A DNA stretch of 64,000 nt from Bacillus sp. AFS006103 (GTDB taxonomy: Bacteria; Bacillota; Bacilli; Bacillales; Cytobacillaceae), in assembly GCA_002559145.1 (NCBI GenBank), contig NTXX01000036.1, positions 129,142 through 193,141 of the forward strand, read 5' to 3'. Below are positions 45,171 through 54,128 of the stretch, in pieces; position 1 is the first letter of the stretch; every line of letters starts with the position of its first letter. The notes below the pieces were generated by a model that was not told where the DNA came from, ran no database searches, and was given only the letters and a program-made list of their open reading frames with translations. The position numbers were made by a program, and so were the translations under genes.

Positions 45171-45650
45171 ATGGATGATCGTCAGTTTCGAAGTGCAATG
45201 GGTAAGTTTGCTACGGGAGTAACCGTAATTGCAACAGAAGTAGAAGGAGAAATTCACGGAATGACTGCAAATGCGTTCATGTCCGTATCGCTTGATCCAA
45301 AGCTTGTGGTTATTTCCATCGGGGAAAAGGCAAAAGTCCTAAACAAAATCAAAGAAAGCATGATTTTCACGGTGAACATCTTAGCTGCTGACCAGGAAGA
45401 GCTTTCGATGATTTTCGCTGGACAATTGAAAGAGCACAAGGAAGTAACCTTTGAACGCCTGGATGGAAAGCCTGTTTTATCTGGTGCCGTCGCACAGATT
45501 GCATGTGAAGTATCAGCTGAACATGTGGAAGGGGATCACACCTTGTTTATTGGCAAAGTAACGGATATTCACCTTGAAGATGCCGAACCACTCGTTTTTT
45601 ATAATGGAAAGTATCGTTCGCTAGTAGAACTTAAGCCTGTGACAATCTAA
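45171..45650 (+). CDS. Flavin reductase component (HpaC/HsaB-like)
   Basis: 159 residues. Typical FMN-binding split-barrel reductase: FRSAMGKFATGVTVIATEVE, MTANAFMSVSLDPKLVVISI and HTLFIGKVTDIHLEDAEPLV with GKYRSL. It supplies reduced flavin to the monooxygenase from NAD(P)H. AGGAGG lies 10 bases before the ATG. Soluble; full length for the family. Confidence 0.9.
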   Translation: MDDRQFRSAMGKFATGVTVIATEVEGEIHGMTANAFMSVSLDPKLVVISIGEKAKVLNKIKESMIFTVNILAADQEELSMIFAGQLKEHKEVTFERLDGKPVLSGAVAQIACEVSAEHVEGDHTLFIGKVTDIHLEDAEPLVFYNGKYRSLVELKPVTI

Positions 45651-45671
45651 GGAAGATGAAAGGAGACTGTT

Positions 45672-46487
45672 ATGGAAACAATTCGCGTAAACCGGAGTAA
45701 TTTGGCAGAATGGCAGAAAAAGGCGAGGCCAAATGTGATGGCACTTGGTTGTTTCGACGGTCTCCATCATGGACATTGTGCAGTCATCCACACTGCCTAT
45801 CAAAAGGCAAGGGAAAAACAGATACCTCTAGCTGTCATGAGTTTCTTCCCTCACCCGAAGACTGTTATCTCTAATGGGAAAATTCACGTCCATTATTTGA
45901 TGCCGCTTGCTGAAAAGGAGGCAAAACTTCGGAGTATGGGAGTCGAAACATTTTATATAGTGGAATTTGATAAGGAGTTTGCCGGACTAGTGCCAGAACA
46001 GTTTGTTGCTCAATACTTGAATGGACTAGGTGTCGTTCATGCAGTGGCCGGATTTGACTTTTCCTATGGCGTTCGTGGTGCCGGAAATATGGATCGGTTA
46101 AAGCGCGATTCCAGTGGCCGGATCGATGTAACGAAGGTAGCTAAGGTAGATCTTAGGGGCGAGAAAATCAGTTCCACCTGTATTCGCGAACGGCTGTTAA
46201 CCGGGAGGGTGGCGGAACTGCCTGATTTACTCGGTCATTTCTACGAAACAAAGTGCGAATGGAATGGAGTGGAATTCACCCTGTATCCGTATTATACGCT
46301 TCCAGGTCCAGGCTGCTATCGAGTAACGTTAGAAAATCTGAACGGTTCAATCCCAACAGAAGTCACCGTTATGGACGATGGCACAACACTCAAATGTATG
46401 GATGATATTCCCTTATTTTTAAAAGGAAAACTAGCGATTGTCTGGGAGAAACAAATTGATGAATCTAGGAAACTACGGATATCTTAA
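45672..46487 (+). CDS. FAD synthetase (FMN adenylyltransferase), RibF N-domain type
   Basis: 271 residues. Nucleotidyltransferase signature GCFDGLHHGHCAVI (about 26-39), FDFSYGVRGAGN (about 137) and SSTCIRERLLTGRV (about 170), as in RibF. The C-terminal 80 residues lack the riboflavin-kinase signature (no GYPTANI), so only the FMN-to-FAD step is expected. Housekeeping RibF is about 310 residues and bifunctional; this shorter form in a catabolic operon is probably a dedicated FAD supplier for the monooxygenase. It lies 21 bases after the reductase. Confidence 0.85.
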   Translation: METIRVNRSNLAEWQKKARPNVMALGCFDGLHHGHCAVIHTAYQKAREKQIPLAVMSFFPHPKTVISNGKIHVHYLMPLAEKEAKLRSMGVETFYIVEFDKEFAGLVPEQFVAQYLNGLGVVHAVAGFDFSYGVRGAGNMDRLKRDSSGRIDVTKVAKVDLRGEKISSTCIRERLLTGRVAELPDLLGHFYETKCEWNGVEFTLYPYYTLPGPGCYRVTLENLNGSIPTEVTVMDDGTTLKCMDDIPLFLKGKLAIVWEKQIDESRKLRIS

Positions 46488-46509
46488 AAACTAAAAAGGA
46501 GATGATCGA

Positions 46510-47493
46510 ATGGCTAAAATTATTGCCGGGGTTGCAATGTCGCACAGTCCGATGATCATGACGAATGAAGCGGGAGGAGGAGAAAAGGGACAGCGCTTTC
46601 TCCAAACGGCGGCTGAAATGAAGCAGTATCTCGAAGATACAGAAGCCGATGTGATTGTATTGGTATCTGATGATCATTTTAATAGTTATTTTTACGATCA
46701 TATGCCTTCGTTTACGATTGGTGTTGGCGAGTGTGAAGGCTGGGGAGACTGGCAGCTGCCAAAATACAAAATCCCTGTTCAGCAAGATTTAGCCAAGCAT
46801 ATCCTTCATTCTAGCTTGGAAAACAATATTGATTTTGCTTTTACGTTAAAAATGAAAGTCGATCACGGCCATACCCAAGGAATTTATTTTTTAAATCCTG
46901 ATTTAAAAATTCCAGTAGTTCCAATTGCTGTAAATACGTCGGCGCCTCCGCTGCCAACGATGGACCGCTGTTTCCAAGTCGGCGAAGTGATCCGTAAAGC
47001 GATCGAGTCATGGGATACCGATTTGAAGGTGGCGATTGTCGCTTCGGGTGGTTTATCTCACTGGGTACCGATTCCAAAGATTGAGAGTGAAAGACCAGAG
47101 GATCAATCGTTAATCCAGGTATTGAAAAATGGCCGCCAGGAAATAGACCAGCTTGATGAATATTTAAAATTAAGGGAAACAAATGTCACACGAATTAAAT
47201 CTGGTCCAGTTAACGAGCAAATAGATCGAGAGTTTTTACGCTTGATTACTGAAAAGGATTATCCGGCATTAAGAAACTGGAGTGCTGATTATATCGAGGA
47301 ACATTTAGGAAACGGCGGACAAGAAATTCGCAACTGGCTGGTCCTGCTTGGTGTTTTGCAAAGCTTTGAGGCAAGTGTTGCTTGCTATGAGCCCATTCCA
47401 GAATGGGTAACAGGTATGGCGATTGTTCAATTTAAACAGCCGGTTGAGCAAACCAATCCAAAGAACTCAACACCATACGAGGTCAGCATTTAA
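46510..47493 (+). CDS. Class III extradiol ring-cleavage dioxygenase, MhpB-like
   Basis: 327 residues. The non-heme iron site of LigB-type enzymes is visible: His in AMSHSPMIM (residue 12), DDHFNSYFYDHM (about 57), VDHGHTQG (about 118) and ASGGLSHW (about 180). The C-terminal PIPEWVTGMAIVQF is shared with E. coli MhpB. It should open a 3-substituted catechol between a hydroxylated carbon and its substituent-side neighbour (meta cleavage). It follows the FAD synthetase with an AAAGGAG site. The substrate class resembles 2,3-dihydroxyphenylpropionate; not proved. Confidence 0.88.
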   Translation: MAKIIAGVAMSHSPMIMTNEAGGGEKGQRFLQTAAEMKQYLEDTEADVIVLVSDDHFNSYFYDHMPSFTIGVGECEGWGDWQLPKYKIPVQQDLAKHILHSSLENNIDFAFTLKMKVDHGHTQGIYFLNPDLKIPVVPIAVNTSAPPLPTMDRCFQVGEVIRKAIESWDTDLKVAIVASGGLSHWVPIPKIESERPEDQSLIQVLKNGRQEIDQLDEYLKLRETNVTRIKSGPVNEQIDREFLRLITEKDYPALRNWSADYIEEHLGNGGQEIRNWLVLLGVLQSFEASVACYEPIPEWVTGMAIVQFKQPVEQTNPKNSTPYEVSI

Positions 47494-47593
47494 TCAACTC
47501 ATTACTTGTAGAAGGCAGGATTGGTACTTCAGTGGAAGAGGCGGTGAATCTCCATTGATGTCAGTTTTATTAAAAAAAGGGAGCGATTTATAG

Positions 47594-48484
47594 ATGACCA
47601 TTTGGACAGACTTAGCTGATTTGGAATATAAACTCTATTATATTAATGCAAATGATACTAAAACGAGAGTACTAGAAGCTGGAACAGGTGAGCCGTTGAT
47701 TTTGCTTCATGGTACGGGTGGTCATATTGAGGCATATGCCCGAAATATCAGAGGGTTAAGTGAGCATTTCCGTGTGATTTGTATCGATATGGTAGGACAC
47801 GGCTACACAGCCAAACCAGATCGCCCATACGGAATTGATTATTATAGTGAACATTTATTGGGCGTTATTCAAGCATTAGCGTTATCAAAGGTATATCTCT
47901 CAGGGGAATCATTAGGGGGCTGGGTTGCTGCCTGGTTTGCGGCAGAGTATCCAGAGTATGTGAAAGCCATGGTGTTAAACACGCCTGGAAATGTGAATAA
48001 CAAACCTGAAGTTATGCAAAAGCTAAAGGATTCCACGTTAAAAGCGGTTCTTGAAGCCAACTATGAAAATGTTAAAACAAGACTTCAATGGTTAATGTAT
48101 GATAAGAGCCAAGTAACCGATGAGCTAATTGAATCTCGTTACAAAATCTATACACAGCCTTCTTATCAAGAGGCCGTACATCATATCGTCTGCCTGCAGG
48201 ATATTGAAATTAGAAAGCTGTACAGCTGGGACCCATCTTGGTGCGGTAAAATCAATGTTCCGACATTGTTAGCATGGACAGACCATGATCCAACTTCCAC
48301 CGTTGAAGAAGCCAAACCGATACAGGATATGATTCCAAATAGTGAGTTGGTTGTCATCAAAGACGCCGGACACTGGCCGCAATGGGAGAAACCAGAAGAG
48401 TTTAACACTGTATTAATTGACTTCTTATTAAAAAGTGAAGAAGAAGATGCTAAACAAGATGAAACAGCATTCGTAACCAAATAA
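47594..48484 (+). CDS. Alpha/beta hydrolase, meta-cleavage product hydrolase (MhpC-like)
   Basis: 296 residues. Oxyanion region LLHGTGGHIEAY (about 34), nucleophile SGESLGGWVA (Ser about 107), acid WTDHDPTSTVEEA (Asp about 231) and catalytic His KDAGHWPQWEKPEEF (about 258). This matches C-C hydrolases that split the ring-opened 2-hydroxy-6-oxo-dienoate into an acid and 2-hydroxypenta-2,4-dienoate. Ribosome site AAAAGGGAGCG. The short acidic C-terminal tail (SEEEDAKQDE) is unremarkable. Confidence 0.9.
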   Translation: MTIWTDLADLEYKLYYINANDTKTRVLEAGTGEPLILLHGTGGHIEAYARNIRGLSEHFRVICIDMVGHGYTAKPDRPYGIDYYSEHLLGVIQALALSKVYLSGESLGGWVAAWFAAEYPEYVKAMVLNTPGNVNNKPEVMQKLKDSTLKAVLEANYENVKTRLQWLMYDKSQVTDELIESRYKIYTQPSYQEAVHHIVCLQDIEIRKLYSWDPSWCGKINVPTLLAWTDHDPTSTVEEAKPIQDMIPNSELVVIKDAGHWPQWEKPEEFNTVLIDFLLKSEEEDAKQDETAFVTK

Positions 48485-48497
48485 TCAGACCAACTTT

Positions 48498-48566
48498 GAG
48501 AGCGCTATTCAATGATTCGTAGTTTAACATGATTTTGAATCTATGAAAAAGTGCTCTCTATTTTTG
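48498..48566 (+). terminator. Hairpin between hydrolase and hydratase genes
   Basis: GAGAGCGCT and AGTGCTCTC form a 9-bp stem around a 43-base loop, followed by TATTTTTG. As it lies inside the operon it may reduce, not stop, transcription of the distal genes. Confidence 0.55.
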
Positions 48567-48583
48567 TTAAAGGAGTGTTTTCT

Positions 48584-49375
48584 ATGAGCAATCAAGTCAT
48601 TCATCGTGTTCAACATGTATATGAGCTTTTGCAGCAGGCAGAAGCTGCTAAACAATCGATTACACCACTTTCTGATTTGTATCCAGAATTATCCGTTGAT
48701 GAGGCGTATCAAGTCCAACTTCTCGCAATTAATGAGAAGGTTGGGAGCGGCGAGCGTATCGTTGGGAAAAAAATTGGTTTAACCTCTGTTGCCATGCAGC
48801 AGTTGCTAGGTGTAGACCAGCCGGATTACGGTCATTTATTGAACTCCATGGAAGTAAGTAATAACGGAATCATCCATTTAGATGACTTGTTCCAGCCAAA
48901 GGTTGAAGGCGAGATTGCCTTTGTCCTCCGCAAGGATTTGAAGGGTCCCTCTGTAACTATCGAGGATGTCCTTGAGGCGACAGAGTATATTTCCCCGGCC
49001 TTAGAAATCGTTGACAGCCGGATAACTGACTGGAAGATTACCTTAGCAGACACGATTGCTGATAATGCATCCAGTGGATTGTTTGTGATTGGTGATGAGC
49101 GATTCTCGTTAACGGATCTCGACTTACCATCGATTGAAATGAATTTGTTTAAAAATGGTGTCCTGATCAATACAGGATATGGTTCAGATGTACTCGGGCA
49201 TCCTGCTAAATGTGTGGCCTGGCTGGCAAATAAGTTATCCGAATACAATGTCGTTCTGAAAGCTGGAGAAGTAATTTTATCAGGGGCACTATCTGCAGCC
49301 GTGGTGGCGGAAAAAGGGGATCGGTTTACTGCAGGGTTTTCACATATTGGTAAGGTGGAAGTTACCTTTAAGTAA
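48584..49375 (+). CDS. 2-keto-4-pentenoate hydratase (MhpD-like)
   Basis: 263 residues from ATG 48584 (AAAGGAGTG upstream); the longer frame from 48551 has no site. Conserved VGKKIGLTSVAMQQLLGVDQ (about 57-76), the metal-binding PKVEGEIAFVL and ALEIVDSRITDWKITLADT, and GHPAKCVAWLANKL near residue 207. It hydrates 2-hydroxypenta-2,4-dienoate to 4-hydroxy-2-oxopentanoate. The subsequent aldolase and acetaldehyde dehydrogenase (MhpE/F) are not in the window. Confidence 0.93.
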   Translation: MSNQVIHRVQHVYELLQQAEAAKQSITPLSDLYPELSVDEAYQVQLLAINEKVGSGERIVGKKIGLTSVAMQQLLGVDQPDYGHLLNSMEVSNNGIIHLDDLFQPKVEGEIAFVLRKDLKGPSVTIEDVLEATEYISPALEIVDSRITDWKITLADTIADNASSGLFVIGDERFSLTDLDLPSIEMNLFKNGVLINTGYGSDVLGHPAKCVAWLANKLSEYNVVLKAGEVILSGALSAAVVAEKGDRFTAGFSHIGKVEVTFK

Positions 49376-49481
49376 ATACCTAAAAGGATTTTTCCGTTAT
49401 TGGGGTGGAAGGGTCTTGAAATTGCGTGAACCGGTAGGATTATGAACGAGGGAAAAGGGTGAAATTTTAAGGAGGTCCTTT

Positions 49482-50783
49482 ATGGAAAAGAAGAAAAATG
49501 AAGTATCAAAAAAAACATGGGTGATCATCTTCTTGTTATTTTTATTAACGGTCATTAGTAATGCCGATAAGGCGATTATTGGATTTGCTTCAGTATCCAT
49601 TATCAAGGAATTAGGCTTATCGCCCGAGCAATGGGGAGTTGTTGGGAGTGTTTTCTTCTTACTATATTCGCTTTCAGCTATTTTAGGCGGCAGTCTTGCG
49701 GATAAAATTGGAGCGAAAAAGGTCATTGCCGGTATGGTCGCAATATGGTCCATCGTTCAATTCTCAACAATCTTTGTCAGCAGTTTTACTTATTTATTGG
49801 TAACCCGAATCATTTTAGGGGCTGGGGAAGGCCCGTCTTACGCATTAGCGATGACAGCAGCTTCAAAGTATCTTCCTAAAGAAAAGTTGGGAATTGGGTT
49901 AACCTTAGTCTCAGTTGGCGGACCGCTTGGTGTTGCCATTTCAGCACCTGCCTTAATGCACCTCATCATAAATTATGGCTGGCGTTCAGCGTTTATTTCA
50001 ACTGGGGTAGTAGGCTTTCTTTGGATTATCGTGTGGTTATGGATTGCAAAAGAGAAGGCAGTTACAGATACTGAACTTGTTGCCACAAAAGGCAGTGCAC
50101 AGTTATCAACTATTCAAACTGAAACAAAATTCACCTCTGTCTTGTTTTCGAAAAATTTCATCTTAGTTGCCCTATGTGGTTTTGCTACGTATTGGTCCTT
50201 TACAATTGGGCTGAATTGGCTTCCTAATTATTTAGAAAATGTCCGCCATCTAAGCGAAGGTACTTTAAAAATTGTTGTAGCCTTGCCTTGGATTATGATT
50301 ACCCTATCTCAAATAATCTTTTCAACCATTTCTGACCGACTTTATCATAAGACGAAAAGTATGGTAAAGGGACGAATTTTTGTCCTTGGACCAGTCATGT
50401 TAGCGGGAGCAGTCAGTTACTTTGTTGGAGCCATGGTCAGCTCTAATATTCTTGCTATTGTTTTATTATCACTTGGTTTGACGTTTGGATGTATTACCTT
50501 GGTTATGGGACCTGCAATTCTAGTAGATTTGGTTTCACCTAAACATCAAGGTAAAATTCAAGGATGGTTTATGGCGCTTACTTCGTTGGGGGGGATTGTC
50601 GGACCCTATGTAACAGGTTATTTCATTGAACACTCAGCAAATCCAGCCGTTGGGTTCCAGTACGCGTTCCAGTTATGCGGGCTGATTCTTCTTGCTTTCG
50701 GTGGATTAGTTTGGCTGGCCGTCCGTCCCAAGAAAACTGAAAGTTCTGCCATATTAGATGTGAATTCAACCAATGTTATCTAG
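49482..50783 (+). CDS. MFS transporter, anion:cation symporter (aromatic acid uptake-like)
   Basis: 433 residues, 12 membrane segments. The ACS-type opening VISNADKAIIGFASVSIIKE, the motif-A GGSLADKIGAKKV (about 67), LGAGEGPSYALAMTAASKYL (about 108), and a second-half QGKIQGWFMALTSLGGIVGP are present. Members bring in organic anions with protons. As the last gene of the aromatic operon it probably imports the substrate. The ribosome site AAGGAGG is strong. The 106-base gap from the hydratase has no terminator. Confidence 0.9.
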   Translation: MEKKKNEVSKKTWVIIFLLFLLTVISNADKAIIGFASVSIIKELGLSPEQWGVVGSVFFLLYSLSAILGGSLADKIGAKKVIAGMVAIWSIVQFSTIFVSSFTYLLVTRIILGAGEGPSYALAMTAASKYLPKEKLGIGLTLVSVGGPLGVAISAPALMHLIINYGWRSAFISTGVVGFLWIIVWLWIAKEKAVTDTELVATKGSAQLSTIQTETKFTSVLFSKNFILVALCGFATYWSFTIGLNWLPNYLENVRHLSEGTLKIVVALPWIMITLSQIIFSTISDRLYHKTKSMVKGRIFVLGPVMLAGAVSYFVGAMVSSNILAIVLLSLGLTFGCITLVMGPAILVDLVSPKHQGKIQGWFMALTSLGGIVGPYVTGYFIEHSANPAVGFQYAFQLCGLILLAFGGLVWLAVRPKKTESSAILDVNSTNVI

Positions 50784-50792
50784 AAATAAAGT

Positions 50793-50823
50793 AAAAAGCG
50801 AGCAGTGACACTGTTCGCTTTTT
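50793..50823. terminator. Bidirectional terminator between convergent MFS genes
   Basis: AAAAAGCGAGCAGT and ACTGTTCGCTTTTT, one G-T pair, loop of three. It overlaps the stop of the minus-strand MFS gene. Confidence 0.8.
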
Positions 50824-52027
50824 AAATATATCGATTGCGACCTGCTAACATACCAAATACCATAACAACTGTAGAAATAAGGATGAGTACGCTAAGTGGA
50901 ACGGTCCATACATGGGTCTTATCAAATAAAAACCCAATAAAAAAGGGACCCACGGCTGCAAGGATATAGCCGGAAGATTGTGCCATTCCAGATAACTCTG
51001 CTGCCTGACGGGCATTCTTCGTGCGAAGTCCGATATAGGTTAGCGATAATGGAAAGATTCCTCCCAAGGCAATTCCAATGAAAATAATACTCAGGATTAA
51101 GATTGGATAGGATGAGCCAAACAGTAATCCCCCGAAACCAATAAATGAGCACATGCTTAATATCATGGCTATCCATTTTTGTGATTGAAAACGTCCAGCA
51201 ATGACAGGGATGAAGAAACTGAATGGTAATCCGACTAATTGGGAGATGGAAAGCATCCACCCGGCGGTCGCCATACTCATTCCATGACTATGAAGGATTT
51301 CTGGTAACCAGGAAATCGTTACATAAAATAAAAAAGACTGAAGCCCCATAAAAACGGCGATTTGCCAAGCGAGTGGGGAACGCCACATTTGAGTAGTGCT
51401 CGAACCCATCCTTTTTATTTTGGATTGACTTCCATGACTGTTTTTAAAAATAAAGGCCCACACCAAGATAGCTAAGAGGACCGGAATTCCCCAGACAATT
51501 AATGCCCCCTGCCACCCCAGGTCCATGTCGACTGCTAATGGAACACTAACACCTGACGCAAAGGATGCGAATAATCCCATTGAGGTGGAATAAACACTTG
51601 TCATAAGCCCAAATTTCTGTGGGAATTTTTCCTTCGCAACGGCGGGCAAAAGAACATTTCCGACGGCTATACCCACTCCAACAAAAAGTGTCCCTGTAAA
51701 TAGGAAAGATGTCATCGGAATGAATCTTAGACCTATTCCGATTAAAAGTAAGAATAAACCTGCAAGCAAAGTCAGCTCATTGGTTAACCGATTGGCGATC
51801 TTTGGAACGATGGGTGACATGATGGAAAAGACAAGTAAGGGTAAACTCATTAATAAACCCGCACTCCAATGGGCAAGTCCAACATCCTTCTGAATCATTC
51901 CAACTAACGGACCTAATGAAGTGATAGCTGGGCGTAAATTAAATGCTACGAGAATAATGCCAGCAACGAGCCAAAATGTATAGGTTGATTTCGTTTGTGT
52001 ATATGATTTTGATTTAAGTAACTCCAA
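50822..52027 (-). CDS. MFS transporter, CynX/NimT (cyanate transporter-like)
   Basis: 401 residues from TTG 52027 (GGGGG eight bases upstream); a longer ATG frame to 52108 adds a poorly conserved head. Family signature NLRPAITSLGPLVGMIQKD near residue 24, GVGIAVGNVLLPAVAKEKFP (about 110), and SGMAQSSGYILAAVGPFFIG (about 340). CynX/NimT/YeaN proteins export or import small nitro- or cyanate-like compounds; substrate unknown. Convergent with the aromatic operon. Confidence 0.87.
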   Translation of the reverse strand: MELLKSKSYTQTKSTYTFWLVAGIILVAFNLRPAITSLGPLVGMIQKDVGLAHWSAGLLMSLPLLVFSIMSPIVPKIANRLTNELTLLAGLFLLLIGIGLRFIPMTSFLFTGTLFVGVGIAVGNVLLPAVAKEKFPQKFGLMTSVYSTSMGLFASFASGVSVPLAVDMDLGWQGALIVWGIPVLLAILVWAFIFKNSHGSQSKIKRMGSSTTQMWRSPLAWQIAVFMGLQSFLFYVTISWLPEILHSHGMSMATAGWMLSISQLVGLPFSFFIPVIAGRFQSQKWIAMILSMCSFIGFGGLLFGSSYPILILSIIFIGIALGGIFPLSLTYIGLRTKNARQAAELSGMAQSSGYILAAVGPFFIGFLFDKTHVWTVPLSVLILISTVVMVFGMLAGRNRYI

Positions 52028-52198
52028 TAATAAACCCCCACTCTTAAAACAAACTTTCTCCAGTATATCATAGTGGACGGAACGAGAGAAGAATGTGTCG
52101 TCCTCCAAAATTTTTACAATTCGAGGACATATGTCCTATCCAAACTACTTGGAATTATCCTTTAATATAAAGAGAAATCTAAATTAGGGGAGAAAATA

Positions 52199-52624
52199 AT
52201 GAAGGGAATTATCTTTGCATTTATAGGCGGGGCCTTTATTACCCTGCAAGGGATTGCCAATACACGGATTAGCGAAGACATTGGCACCTGGCAAGCAGCG
52301 ACCATTACCCAGTTCACTGGTTTTATCATGGCCTTCATCATCTTAATGTTCGTTCGAGATAGTAATTGGAAGGACTTCAAACAAGTGAAGCCATTATATT
52401 TAATTGGGGGCGCCTTTGCGGCGATTGTTATTTTTAGTAATGTCACCTCTATTCAGAGGATTGGCGTGACCCTTAGTATATCGGCCATCCTGATTGCTCA
52501 GCTAACCTTAACATTTATTATAGACAGTAACGGTTGGTTCGGCCTGGAGAAGCAGAAGATGAAGTTGCCACAATTGATTGGCATCGGGATGATGATCGCT
52601 GGTGTGGTCATCCTAAGGTCATAA
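52199..52624 (+). CDS. DMT family transporter, YdcZ-type (first copy)
   Basis: 141 residues, five membrane segments. GGAFITLQGIANTRISEDIG at residues 10-29 and the C-terminal LIGIGMMIAGVVILRS match the DUF606/YdcZ family of small drug/metabolite proteins that work as pairs. It has an AGGGGAGAAAATA site. The second copy is at 53384-53887, after a Crp/Fnr gene. Substrate unknown. Confidence 0.87.
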   Translation: MKGIIFAFIGGAFITLQGIANTRISEDIGTWQAATITQFTGFIMAFIILMFVRDSNWKDFKQVKPLYLIGGAFAAIVIFSNVTSIQRIGVTLSISAILIAQLTLTFIIDSNGWFGLEKQKMKLPQLIGIGMMIAGVVILRS

Positions 52625-52653
52625 CCGCAGGTGAAAGGCAGAGGTGAATCCAA

Positions 52654-53349
52654 GTGAAGGAACTTAACGATCAGGAGCAATTGCTCGCTTATATAAAAAC
52701 CTATCAACTAAATTCGATATTTCATGAACCATTGATCCCGCATTTGTCGCTGGTCAGCTTTGACCAGGGGGAACTCATCTGTTCTCAAGGGGAGACTTCA
52801 CAGTACTTGTATGTCCTTGTTAAAGGAAAAGTCAAAATCTATACCAACTCGCCTGAGGGAAAAACACTGATTCTTTCTTTTAAAAAACCGCTGGAAGTAA
52901 TCGGGGATATTGAGTATGTCCGCGGCATTGATATTATTAACACGGTGGAGGCGGTATCTTCGGTCTACATGATTGGTATTCACCATCGCTGGTTGAAGAA
53001 ATATGGAAGCGACCATGCCCCGCTTCTACAATTTTTATTGGATATTATTACGAAAAAATTCCATCTGAAGAACAATTCGATGAGCTTTAATATTATGTAT
53101 CCCGTTGAAGTGCGCTTGGCTAGTTATCTCTTGTCTGTATCCTTTGACGAATTAGATACAGATGATAAAGACCAGCTGCGGATCAGTATCAAGGATGCAG
53201 CCAATTTAATTGGAACAAGTTATCGTCATTTAAATCGGGTTATCACCCAATTTTGCGAAGATGGTCTAATTGAGCGGAAGCGAGGTTCCATTCTGGTGAA
53301 GGATCGGAACGGATTAAGGGATCTCGCAGGAGACAATATTTATGAGTAA
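52654..53349 (+). CDS. Crp/Fnr family regulator, YeiL-like
   Basis: 231 residues, GTG start with GCAGAGGTG upstream. Cyclic-nucleotide-binding-like beta roll: GELICSQGETSQYLYVLVKG (about 31-50), FKKPLEVIGDIEYVRG, then a C-terminal winged helix with ISIKDAANLIGTSYRHLNRV. It resembles YeiL, a poorly known relative. No N-terminal cysteine cluster. It lies between the two YdcZ-type genes and is likely their regulator. Confidence 0.85.
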   Translation: MKELNDQEQLLAYIKTYQLNSIFHEPLIPHLSLVSFDQGELICSQGETSQYLYVLVKGKVKIYTNSPEGKTLILSFKKPLEVIGDIEYVRGIDIINTVEAVSSVYMIGIHHRWLKKYGSDHAPLLQFLLDIITKKFHLKNNSMSFNIMYPVEVRLASYLLSVSFDELDTDDKDQLRISIKDAANLIGTSYRHLNRVITQFCEDGLIERKRGSILVKDRNGLRDLAGDNIYE

Positions 53350-53383
53350 TCTTGAAAAATAGCACACAGGGGAGAGAAATCAG

Positions 53384-53887
53384 ATGATTCTAGGATTATT
53401 GTTTGCGATTATTGCCGGTTCACTGGTAGCTTTGCAAAATATTTTTAACAGTAAGGTCAATGAACGTGCGGGTTCATGGGCGACGACTACCTTGGTATTA
53501 GGAATGGGCTTCCTCGCTTCGCTATCATTCGGCCTCCTCTTTGAAGGCAGACAGCTATTTCACTTAGAAAATATGAAGCTATGGTACTGGTTCAGTGGAT
53601 TGCTTGGAGTCGGTGTGGTGGTTTGTCTCGTCCAAGGGATTAAGCGGCTGGGCCCAACGTATGCCATCGCGATTGCACTGACCTCTCAGCTCCTGTTTGC
53701 TCTATTGGGGGATACGTTAGGCTGGCTTGGGTTGACGAAAGTCCCGTTTACTTTCAATCAGTTGCTGGGTGTGCTGGTTATTGTGGGCGGAATTATCGTC
53801 TTTAAATTTGGCGGCAGCGGTGAGAAACAGAAAGTGTTTACCTTGCCATTTGTGAAAGGGAATAAAGTTTCCGAAATTCAAAAGTAG
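53384..53887 (+). CDS. DMT family transporter, YdcZ-type (second copy)
   Basis: 167 residues; IIAGSLVALQNIFNSKVNER and YAIAIALTSQLLFALLGDTL and a final VIVGGIIVFKFGG identify the YdcZ/DUF606 family. Two unequal copies flanking a regulator probably make a heteromeric transporter. Ribosome site GGGGAGAG. Confidence 0.86.
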   Translation: MILGLLFAIIAGSLVALQNIFNSKVNERAGSWATTTLVLGMGFLASLSFGLLFEGRQLFHLENMKLWYWFSGLLGVGVVVCLVQGIKRLGPTYAIAIALTSQLLFALLGDTLGWLGLTKVPFTFNQLLGVLVIVGGIIVFKFGGSGEKQKVFTLPFVKGNKVSEIQK

Positions 53888-53911
53888 TCTTAAGTTTACT
53901 AGGGAATTAGG

Positions 53912-53945
53912 GAATCGTTTCAGGAAATGGGAACGGTTCTTTTTT
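53912..53945 (+). terminator. Rho-independent terminator
   Basis: GAATCGTTTC pairs imperfectly with GGGAACGGTTC, then T6. It closes the YdcZ-regulator-YdcZ operon. Confidence 0.65.
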
Positions 53946-54128
53946 ATGATAAGATACCCCTTAACGATTACATAATCGACATTCCGGATCTCGTCTTGTG
54001 ATTGTTCCATAACAAAACAAAGCGAACTTGATAGAAATCAATTTTCTTTTTCTTATCGAGGAATATCATTCTGTTGAGGGATTAGGAATGTTAATCCCAT
54101 TAGAGGTAGCAGTGTGAGGTGTGTTAGA

